Shown here one piece after another: positions 45,565-52,492 of a stretch of 64,000 nt of DNA. The position numbers were made by a program, and so were the translations under genes. A model generated the notes under the pieces. That model did no database searches. It was not told the DNA's origin and was given only the letters and a program-made list of their open reading frames with translations. How positions within the stretch are numbered: the stretch's first letter is position 1; every line of letters begins with the position of its first letter. Location of the stretch: NCBI GenBank assembly GCA_902771935.1, contig CACXYM010000007.1, positions 62,001-126,000 of the forward strand, in the 5' to 3' direction. The stretch comes from an uncultured Bacteroidales bacterium (GTDB lineage Bacteria > Bacteroidota > Bacteroidia > Bacteroidales > Paludibacteraceae).

Positions 45565-47136
45565 TTAGTATTTTAGCCAGTTAAGGAAATCGTCCACTTT
45601 GACAGAGAAAGCGTATGGTTCGCTAATGATTTCGCCTTGCGGAGACAGCTGTATATAGTACGGCTGCGCGTTAGAACCATATACCTCACGCTGCAAGCGG
45701 CTGTTTTCATTGCCTTCGCTTTCGCCATCGGCATCTTTATCCAATTTATCGTCCACATATAGGGTGATGAGGACGTAGTTTTTGAGTCTTGCTTGTACCG
45801 AATCGTTGGAAATGACGTATGCCTCCATCTTACGGCAGTTGACGCAGCCGTATCCCGTGAAATCCAGCAAGATAGGCTTGTCGTGCTGTTTCGCGAAGAG
45901 CAAGCCTTCTTCGTAATCACTAAATACTTCGCGCTCCTCAACAGGCATAGGCGGAGCAAAAGCGCTGATAAGTTTAACCGGCGCGCCCCAAAGACCCGGA
46001 ATGAGGTATAACACAAAGGCAAAAGAGACTATCGCAAGCGTTTTGCCAAGCCAACTTTTGCGAATCAGATACACACCAAGCCCCGCAAAACATACTATCC
46101 ACAAAGTGATAAACAGCCAACGTGGAAGAATACCCCATCCGTATGCCATATCTGCCACAGAGAAGAACTTAAGCGAGAGTGCAAGTTCTACAAAAGCAAG
46201 CGTTACTTTGAACGATGTCATCCAGTCGCCGGACTTCGGCAACTGCTTCATCCAGTTCGGGAACATAGCAAAGAGTGCAAACGGAATCGCAAGGGCGATA
46301 GCAAAGCCTAACATACCTATCGCAGGCGCCAAAAGCGATTTACCCGCTGCTTCTACCAAAAGCGTGCCGATGATGGGTCCCGTACAAGAGAAAGAGACAA
46401 TCACTAACGTAAACGCCATCAACAGTATGCTTAGGAAACCGCCGGTTGAACGCGCTTTATTATCCAAAGCGGTAGACCATGAATCTGGCAAGGTTATCTC
46501 AAATAATCCAAAGAAGGACAACGCAAAGACAACCAATAACGCAAAGAAGAAGAGATTGACTATCGCATTGGTTGACAGTGCATTAAGCGCAGACGCACCG
46601 AAGATTATCGTTATAAGCAATCCTAATCCCACATAGATAATAACGATACTTATTCCGTATAGCACCGCGTCCTTAATGCCGCCACCTTTCTTGAGGAAGA
46701 AGGAAACGGTCATTGGGATAATCGGCCAGACACAAGGAGTGAAGATCGCCATAAAGCCACCGAGCAGACCAAGAAGGAAAATAATAAGCAATGAGCGTTC
46801 GGTACCCGAACTTAATGATGGCGCTCCGCTTAATGATGAATTGTTGGACGTATATTCCCATATCTCGGGCGATGTGCATGTCTTATCGTCGCAAGCATTA
46901 AAGCGGATAGGCTGCGCTTGTGCAAGCGTGACGGAATAGGTCTCGGCGTATTCTTCACCTATCATCTCGTCTCCGATGGAGATAAGCGTCATGTGCCAGC
47001 CGGGTTCTATCGTTGCTGTCAGTCGCACGCTATCCCCTACTCGCTCACCCGACCATGTAACCGGCTGAAACACCTGTGCTGACAGCATCAGGAAAGCAAA
47101 AAGGCATCCTATTAGTAATCCTATTCTCTTCATCAT
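45565..47136 (-). CDS. dsbD: DsbD-type thiol:disulfide interchange protein
   Basis: 523 residues. A signal peptide and a short N-terminal periplasmic domain with FNACDDKTCTSPE are followed by a central eight-helix domain with conserved Cys in FTPCVWPIIPM and VSFSCTGPIIG. The C-terminal thioredoxin domain has CVNC in FTGYGCVNCRKME (about residue 430). This is the DsbD layout: electrons pass from cytosolic thioredoxin through the membrane to periplasmic partners. Gap to cotH is 1 bp. The N-terminal domain is small but carries its Cys pair. Confidence 0.93.
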   Translation of the reverse strand: MMKRIGLLIGCLFAFLMLSAQVFQPVTWSGERVGDSVRLTATIEPGWHMTLISIGDEMIGEEYAETYSVTLAQAQPIRFNACDDKTCTSPEIWEYTSNNSSLSGAPSLSSGTERSLLIIFLLGLLGGFMAIFTPCVWPIIPMTVSFFLKKGGGIKDAVLYGISIVIIYVGLGLLITIIFGASALNALSTNAIVNLFFFALLVVFALSFFGLFEITLPDSWSTALDNKARSTGGFLSILLMAFTLVIVSFSCTGPIIGTLLVEAAGKSLLAPAIGMLGFAIALAIPFALFAMFPNWMKQLPKSGDWMTSFKVTLAFVELALSLKFFSVADMAYGWGILPRWLFITLWIVCFAGLGVYLIRKSWLGKTLAIVSFAFVLYLIPGLWGAPVKLISAFAPPMPVEEREVFSDYEEGLLFAKQHDKPILLDFTGYGCVNCRKMEAYVISNDSVQARLKNYVLITLYVDDKLDKDADGESEGNENSRLQREVYGSNAQPYYIQLSPQGEIISEPYAFSVKVDDFLNWLKY

Positions 47137-47137
47137 A

Positions 47138-49003
47138 TTATGGTATTGCGACCTTCACCACTTGTTGTTCTTGAGCGATGATATATACGCCTTTCGCAAG
47201 CGACGAAATGTCCGTTGTTATACGTTCGCCGAGCATCGAATAAACGACGTACGGCTTGCTGTAATCGATAGCATCAGCATGCACATTCTCTGTGAGTTTT
47301 GATGGGACGTACTCATAGCCAAGTTTCTTGTCCATCCATGCGATACGCTCTTTCACATAGCGTTTCACATTATTCACTTCGGCTTCATAACTGCCCCAAA
47401 TGCGCGGATTTTGATGAACATATTCATTCATGATTGGCCAACGGACGAAGTTCAAGCGTTGTGACTCCTGCAGTAACTCCGCTTGCTTGTCAATATAGGC
47501 AAGGAAATTCTCCTCTGTCAATCCTGCCTCGCGCGCTTTGCCCCAAATGTCTTTCAGTTGAGCTTTGCCGGCCGCATCTTGAACGGCTACTTGGTCAACA
47601 AGTGTCCTCATATAGCCTGTAGTGCTGCCTTTCGTTCGATAGATATAATCCGTCAGGTTCATGATTGGATATGTTCTACCATCGTTGTCAAACGCTAAGT
47701 CAAAATCCCACACAGGACCGGTAAAGATGGTATCATTGCTTCTGCGTTTGTAGAAATATACACTCCAGTACGTGTCGGTATTGCCGGACATTTCGCCGAC
47801 GAGGAAATGCGTTAGGAAGGTTTTTGTATCCAGTATCGCACGCCAGTTATTTTCCATATTACTATACGCCGTGCGGATATAGTTATACTGTTCGGTTTTT
47901 ATCTCGTCCTCATCCGGCGACTTAATCGTCACGCCAGTGCCTTTGTCCGACCAGAACATGCTTTTTTCTTGGTCCGCATAAGCATCCGCTTCGATTAGAT
48001 ATCCGCCTGTCAATGCTTCTCCGCTGATATCTTCGGGCTTCATCTCCTGAATATTGACTCGTCCCTCGCGCATTTCAATTTGGTCGCACAACTGATAGCA
48101 TCCTTTGTACTCTCCGTTAAGCAACACGTCCACATAAGCGCAGAACGGCGTATAAGGCATGCCGAGTCGACGACTGAGCTCAAAGGCTAACTGATTGCGC
48201 ATGAGTGTTTTGTCGCCGTAATTGTTAATCAGCGTCCACTTCTTTGCTTTCGACGGAGCACCAAGCACACTGTATTTCTTGTCGAACTTAATGCGATACG
48301 GTTTTTTCGGGAACCACATAGATGCATTACCACGAAGACGAACAAAAGCACTGTCTTTCAGCAACTTCGTACCATTGTCGGAAATAATCGACACGTACGA
48401 ACGCAGTTCGTGTTCCTTGTCATACGGTTCCGCATTATTCACCACATGAATACTGACGGTCGGCAGATTGGTCACTTGTGCCAACTTCTTATCATCCCCT
48501 TCTCCCGCATGGCCGTAGAAAGCCACTTCCGCCACATTGCAGCGTGCATCATTCGGACCGACGTATCGCACATAGCGGAAACCTTTGGAGCAATTTACAT
48601 CCGCATAAGACATCACGCCGATAGTGCCGTTTTCCTTAACGACAAATAACGGTAGCGCATCAAGGAAGTCCGGCGAATTAGCGCCTTCAAACACGGCAAG
48701 CATCACGCGTTTGGGACCAAGTCCATCATTGCGTGGAGACCAACCTACACGCGTTATCACATGTGGTGTGCCTAAATCCAATCCCACCCATGTTTGCGAA
48801 CGCTCGTATGTCGCAAGGAATGTATTGAGGTCACCGTCAAAGGCCATTTCGCGGGTATTAACCATAGTGGAGGCACTTGATGTGGAATAATCGACATATA
48901 AATCAGTGCCGATGACTGTTCCGTGCAACAACTCGTCTGCCTGAACTATTTGCGCAGAGAGGAGCAAAGGGACGATAAATAATATGGTTATAACGTGTTT
49001 CAT
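47138..49003 (-). CDS. CotH kinase-like surface protein with discoidin-like N-domain
   Basis: 621 residues: signal peptide; a galactose-binding/F5-8C-like domain (about 45-170; FDGDLNTFLATYERSQTWVGLDLG); then a CotH domain (about 185-500) with RLRGNASMWFPKKPYRIKFDKK, MRNQLAFELSRRLG, and the kinase-type VWDFDLAFDND. The C-terminus reads YSMLGERITTDISSLAKGVYIIA, similar to a short T9SS-type sorting tail. CotH proteins are atypical secreted protein kinases. Export by the PorU/PorV system in this window is inference. It abuts the PAP2 gene and is 1 bp from dsbD. Confidence 0.85.
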   Translation of the reverse strand: MKHVITILFIVPLLLSAQIVQADELLHGTVIGTDLYVDYSTSSASTMVNTREMAFDGDLNTFLATYERSQTWVGLDLGTPHVITRVGWSPRNDGLGPKRVMLAVFEGANSPDFLDALPLFVVKENGTIGVMSYADVNCSKGFRYVRYVGPNDARCNVAEVAFYGHAGEGDDKKLAQVTNLPTVSIHVVNNAEPYDKEHELRSYVSIISDNGTKLLKDSAFVRLRGNASMWFPKKPYRIKFDKKYSVLGAPSKAKKWTLINNYGDKTLMRNQLAFELSRRLGMPYTPFCAYVDVLLNGEYKGCYQLCDQIEMREGRVNIQEMKPEDISGEALTGGYLIEADAYADQEKSMFWSDKGTGVTIKSPDEDEIKTEQYNYIRTAYSNMENNWRAILDTKTFLTHFLVGEMSGNTDTYWSVYFYKRRSNDTIFTGPVWDFDLAFDNDGRTYPIMNLTDYIYRTKGSTTGYMRTLVDQVAVQDAAGKAQLKDIWGKAREAGLTEENFLAYIDKQAELLQESQRLNFVRWPIMNEYVHQNPRIWGSYEAEVNNVKRYVKERIAWMDKKLGYEYVPSKLTENVHADAIDYSKPYVVYSMLGERITTDISSLAKGVYIIAQEQQVVKVAIP

Positions 49004-49780
49004 TTACTTCTTTCTCAGTTTTTTATGCTTGGCACTAAGTTTTTCCGTGCTTACCGGTTGTGTCAGCCGTTTGTATTCGGCTTTAGCGGCTTCCATCTGC
49101 TCGAGGAACGCTGGACTATTATGCAAAGCGCAATATCCGATAGCAGCGCCAACACGCGATGCATCCACATCACTCTGCCAGTGTGCGCCGTCGATAACAC
49201 GGTTCTCGCAATACAACCAGCCACGGGCAAAAATCGTATCGGCATTATTAGGAGCAATCTCCGCCAACAACAAAGCACAAGTGAAACCGCGGTGGGTATG
49301 ACCGGAAGGATACGACCCTTCCCCACGCAAGTACTGCGCTTCGCCATCTGTCAACAACGAGTCGCCCAGTAACTCAAACGGACGCAGGCGGTGATAATAG
49401 GCTTTGGGTGCCACACGCATGGCGTCAGTGGTGGTGAGACTGGTAATGAGCAGTTTCCAAATTTCCGGTGTTCCTTGCTCGGAAATCTCCAAGCCGAACG
49501 GCACATTGAACTCCGCAAACAGCGCTTCGTATGACCAAACGGCGTCGCGCTTTACCATCGCAGCTCGTTCCTCGTTCTGACGTTGTTTCTTGCCCCAAGC
49601 ATAGCGCATCAGGTCATTGGAGAACTCCGGGCTATCAAAAGCAGGCGGAGCCGGCAAGCACTTAATCAGATTCGGCAGTTGGTCCACTGTCATATACGGT
49701 TTTACTTCGTCTTGTGCCATACAAAGCGTGGAGATCATCACCACTGCTAATAACAAATACTTTTTCTTCATATATTTCAT
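49004..49780 (-). CDS. PAP2-superfamily class A acid phosphatase
   Basis: 258 residues. Signal peptide ending CMAQ. The three PAP2 motifs are present: K.YYHRLRPF, GSYPSGHTHRGF, and NRVIDGAHWQSDV with the catalytic His. This resembles bacterial class A non-specific acid phosphatases, which act in the periplasm on phosphomonoesters or lipid phosphates. ATG 49780 or 49771 can start it; the second gives a compact signal peptide. It has its own promoter (49813-49844) and leads the PAP2-cotH-dsbD-DUF1846-rlmB run. Confidence 0.9.
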   Translation of the reverse strand: MKYMKKKYLLLAVVMISTLCMAQDEVKPYMTVDQLPNLIKCLPAPPAFDSPEFSNDLMRYAWGKKQRQNEERAAMVKRDAVWSYEALFAEFNVPFGLEISEQGTPEIWKLLITSLTTTDAMRVAPKAYYHRLRPFELLGDSLLTDGEAQYLRGEGSYPSGHTHRGFTCALLLAEIAPNNADTIFARGWLYCENRVIDGAHWQSDVDASRVGAAIGYCALHNSPAFLEQMEAAKAEYKRLTQPVSTEKLSAKHKKLRKK

Positions 49781-49812
49781 TGATTATTTTGTTTTATCTA
49801 ACTTTCCGGCGG

Positions 49813-49844
49813 CAAAGGTACTACAAAAATTTGATATATACAAA
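49813..49844 (-). promoter_or_regulatory. Bacteroidetes-type promoter for the PAP2 operon
   Basis: Minus strand TTTG (49841-49844), 20-bp spacer, TACCTTTG (49813-49820), 33 bp before the start at 49780. Confidence 0.8.
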
Positions 49845-49858
49845 TTTTGGAGGAGAAA

Positions 49859-49879
49859 AATGTGGAATGTGGAATGGAA
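49859..49879 (+). repeat. Short period-7 array
   Basis: AATGTGG, AATGTGG, AATGGAA: three units upstream of the PAP2 promoter. Shorter than the other arrays and not at a start codon. Confidence 0.5.
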
Positions 49880-49930
49880 TTATGCAAGCGCATGATTCTT
49901 AGCCGCAAGGGCACGATAAATGCAGTGCAT

Positions 49931-50120
49931 GATTCACATTTTCACAAATTCACACATAATTGTGGGTTGATGATATGGTAATAATATATAAATATAATAT
50001 ACATATTATATTATAATATTATGGGGATTTTTTGAAGATACACAGATGTGTGAATTTGTGAATTTGTGAATTTTGGTATGGTGTTTGAGGGTAGCCTAAG
50101 GGTTGCTTATCCCTTGCTAC
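49931..50120. repeat. Composite repeat, locus 2: concentric long palindrome plus hairpin
   Basis: Outer arms of 27 bp (about 49931-49957 and 50046-50072) match in inverted orientation at 24 of 27 positions, including a perfect 17-bp core. At the exact same centre (50001.5) sits AATATAATAT-AC-ATATTATATT (49991-50012). The right arm contains GTGAATTT three times (50050-50073). A second hairpin follows, GTAGC-ct-AAGGG...CCCTT-GCTAC (50091-50120), whose core nearly equals that at 27743-27760. Confidence 0.7.
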
Positions 50121-51527
50121 ATACACAAATTTTGGCTCACTTTTTTGATTTTGTGTAATAAATGAGATTATACGACGGGAAGCCAGGCATCGCCGAGAGC
50201 TTGGAGTGTAATTTAGTCTTCGCGGGTGATATGGGCACCGATGGCGTTGAGTCGGCCTTCGATCGATGTTCTCGTAACCACGGTCTATTTGGTCGATATG
50301 GTCAATACGGCTGGTGCCATCAGCTGACATGGCTGCGATAAGCATGGCGATACCGGCACGGATATCGGGCGAAGTCATGTTGTTCTTCTTGAGCTGTCGC
50401 TGGTGGTCATGTCCAATAACGACGGCTCTGTGCGGGTCACAGAGAATGATTTGTGCGCCCATGTCAATGAGTTTATCTACAAAGAAGAGACGCGACTCGA
50501 ACATCTTTTGGTGGATGAGCACGGAACCTTGCGCCTGTGTAGCCACAACGAGAATGACAGAGAGTAAGTCGGGCGTGAGACCTGGCCACGGCGCGTCTGC
50601 GACAGTGAGAATAGAACCATCAAGGAAGGACTCTATCTGATAGTGCTCCTGCGCAGGGATATAGAGGTCATCGCCCCGTTCCTCGACCTTAATGCCAAGG
50701 CGGCGGAAAGATTCAGGGATAATACCTAAGTCCTTGACAGACACGTTCTTAATGGTAAGTTCGGAGCCAGTGATGGCAGCCATACCGATAAAGGAACCGA
50801 CTTCAATCATATCGGGCAGGAGGGTATGGTCGGTGCCGTTGAGTGAGGACACGCCCTCAATAGTGAGGAGGTTGGACCCTACTCCGCTGATTTTTGCGCC
50901 CATGGCGTTGAGCATCTTGCACAACTGCTGGAGATATGGTTCACAGGCGGCGTTGTAGATAGTGGTTGTACCCTTGGCCATGACGGCAGCCATGACGATG
51001 TTGGCGGTACCGGTCACGGATGCTTCGTCAAGCAGCATATACGAGCCATTGAGCCCTTTCGGGGTGGTGAAATGGTAAGCGAGTTTATCCTGCTCGTAAA
51101 TGAACTGTGCTCCGAGGTTTGCCATGCCTTGGAAATGCGTATCCAAACGGCGACGACCTATCTTATCACCTCCCGGCTTGGCGTATGTCACCTCGCCAAG
51201 ACGCGCCAACAGCGGGCCGATGAGCATGACCGAACCACGCAGTTTATTGCAGCGTTTGAGGAAATCGGCACTATTAAGATAGTCGGTATCCAGTTTTTCC
51301 GCGCGGAACTTAACGACCCCTTTCTCGAGACGCGTGACTTGGACTCCCATCGCTGCGAGCAGGTCAATGAGGTTATTGACGTCGAGGATGTCAGGCAGAT
51401 TGCGGATAATAACGTCCTGCTTGGTCAAAACGACCGCGCAGAGCACCTGCAACGCCTCGTTCTTTGCGCCACACGGGGTAATACTGCCGTGGAGTTTATG
51501 TCCACCTTCTACGATAAAACTTGCCAT
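50019..51527 (-). CDS. murA: UDP-N-acetylglucosamine 1-carboxyvinyltransferase MurA, frameshifted C-terminus
   Basis: As read, 502 residues. Residues 1 to about 420 are normal MurA (GAKNEALQVL, KLRGSVMLIGPLLARLG, NMTSPDIRAGIAML), the cytosolic enzyme adding enolpyruvate to UDP-GlcNAc. The reactive-Cys position is Asp121 (KPGGDKIG), the form linked to fosfomycin insensitivity. After DRGYENID the frame is wrong. CGATCGAT at 50260-50267 contains a duplicated CGAT; removing 4 bp restores EGRLNAIGAHITRED and a stop at 50213-50215, so the intact gene would be 50213-51527. The present tail runs 80-odd residues into repeat DNA. Real mutation or sequence error cannot be decided here. Confidence 0.9.
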   Translation of the reverse strand: MASFIVEGGHKLHGSITPCGAKNEALQVLCAVVLTKQDVIIRNLPDILDVNNLIDLLAAMGVQVTRLEKGVVKFRAEKLDTDYLNSADFLKRCNKLRGSVMLIGPLLARLGEVTYAKPGGDKIGRRRLDTHFQGMANLGAQFIYEQDKLAYHFTTPKGLNGSYMLLDEASVTGTANIVMAAVMAKGTTTIYNAACEPYLQQLCKMLNAMGAKISGVGSNLLTIEGVSSLNGTDHTLLPDMIEVGSFIGMAAITGSELTIKNVSVKDLGIIPESFRRLGIKVEERGDDLYIPAQEHYQIESFLDGSILTVADAPWPGLTPDLLSVILVVATQAQGSVLIHQKMFESRLFFVDKLIDMGAQIILCDPHRAVVIGHDHQRQLKKNNMTSPDIRAGIAMLIAAMSADGTSRIDHIDQIDRGYENIDRRPTQRHRCPYHPRRLNYTPSSRRCLASRRIISFITQNQKSEPKFVYVARDKQPLGYPQTPYQNSQIHKFTHLCIFKKSP

Positions 51528-51535
51528 ATTTTTGT

Positions 51536-51563
51536 TGTGTAATGTTGTATGTGTAATGTTTAA
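51536..51563 (-). repeat. Period-7 tandem array at the murB/murA junction
   Basis: Plus-strand units TGTGTAA, TGTTGTA, TGTGTAA, TGTTTAA, with a decayed ATGTAAT after. The murB TAA (complement of 51560-51562) is in the last full unit; the murA ATG is 8 bp away. Confidence 0.8.
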
Positions 51564-52492
51564 ATGTAATTCACCTCAGGCGAGATGGATATGCCGAACT
51601 TCTCCAACACGCTGTCAGAGACGAGTTTAGCGAGAGCGATGATGTCTGATGGCGCGGCGTTGCCGGTGGCATTGACGATAACCAGCGGCTGTTTGGGCCA
51701 TACTTGCGCACCACCAAGCGTTTTGCCTTTGAGTCCGCATTGTTCGATAAGCCAAGCGGCAGGGATTTTCACACCCTGCGGCGACGGGAAATTCGGCATT
51801 TCGGGGTATTGTTTCAGTAGCGCATTGGCTTTCTCTTCCGGAACGAACGGGTTCATAAAGAATGAGCCGGCACTTCCCACTTCACCAACAGACGGGAGTT
51901 TCGCCTTGCGCGTTTCGATGATTTCTAGGCGCGTTTTGGCAGCTTCGCCGGGTGTAACATGATAGACAACGGACGTGACGATGTACTTGCCTTTGAGTTC
52001 GTGCTTAAAAGCGCTGTCACGATAACCAAAACGGCACTCTTCATTCGTAAAGACTCGCTCTTCAAGTGTCTGAATATCAATGGTATGGACACGAACAATC
52101 ACGTCTTTCGCTTCAACGCCATATGCACCCACGTTCTGCACTGCCGAGGCCCCTACTTCACCGGGGATGAGACTGAGTTTCTCCATTCCGGAATAACCCA
52201 TGTCAGTTAATTGGGCAATGAGGTCATCAAGACGTAGCCCATTCTGCGCCTCCACTGTTTCATCATCAATAAAACGTGCACGCGCCATTCCCGAATGCAG
52301 AATGATGCCATCGAAATCCTTGGTAAATAACAAGTTAGATCCTTGACCAATATGGAGTATTTGCTCGTTTCTATTGGCTTGGAGCACATCGCGCAACTCG
52401 TCCAAAGAGTAGTACTCAATGAAACGTTTGGCCTTGACATTGATGCCGAACGTGTTGTACGGCAAAAGTGATATATTGCTTAAATCTCGCAT
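51560..52492 (-). CDS. murB: UDP-N-acetylenolpyruvoylglucosamine reductase MurB
   Basis: 310 residues. LLPYNTFGINVKA near the start, the FAD-binding LHIGQGSNLLFTKDFDG, GYSGMEKLSLIPGEVGASAVQNVGAYGVE, the YRDSAFK segment, VGSAGSFFMNP with the catalytic Ser, and the C-terminal SPEVNYI with the Glu. This is the type I (E. coli-like) form. It reduces the MurA product to UDP-MurNAc. murB and murA are neighbours here, giving the first two committed steps of peptidoglycan synthesis together. Its start overlaps the nadE end by 13 bp. Confidence 0.96.
   Translation of the reverse strand: MRDLSNISLLPYNTFGINVKAKRFIEYYSLDELRDVLQANRNEQILHIGQGSNLLFTKDFDGIILHSGMARARFIDDETVEAQNGLRLDDLIAQLTDMGYSGMEKLSLIPGEVGASAVQNVGAYGVEAKDVIVRVHTIDIQTLEERVFTNEECRFGYRDSAFKHELKGKYIVTSVVYHVTPGEAAKTRLEIIETRKAKLPSVGEVGSAGSFFMNPFVPEEKANALLKQYPEMPNFPSPQGVKIPAAWLIEQCGLKGKTLGGAQVWPKQPLVIVNATGNAAPSDIIALAKLVSDSVLEKFGISISPEVNYI

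Noticed and set aside
49845-49895. GGAGGAG before an ATG on the plus strand giving an 11-residue peptide
   Set aside because: It is made of period-7 repeat sequence, and the peptide ends at once; I see no support for a leader peptide.
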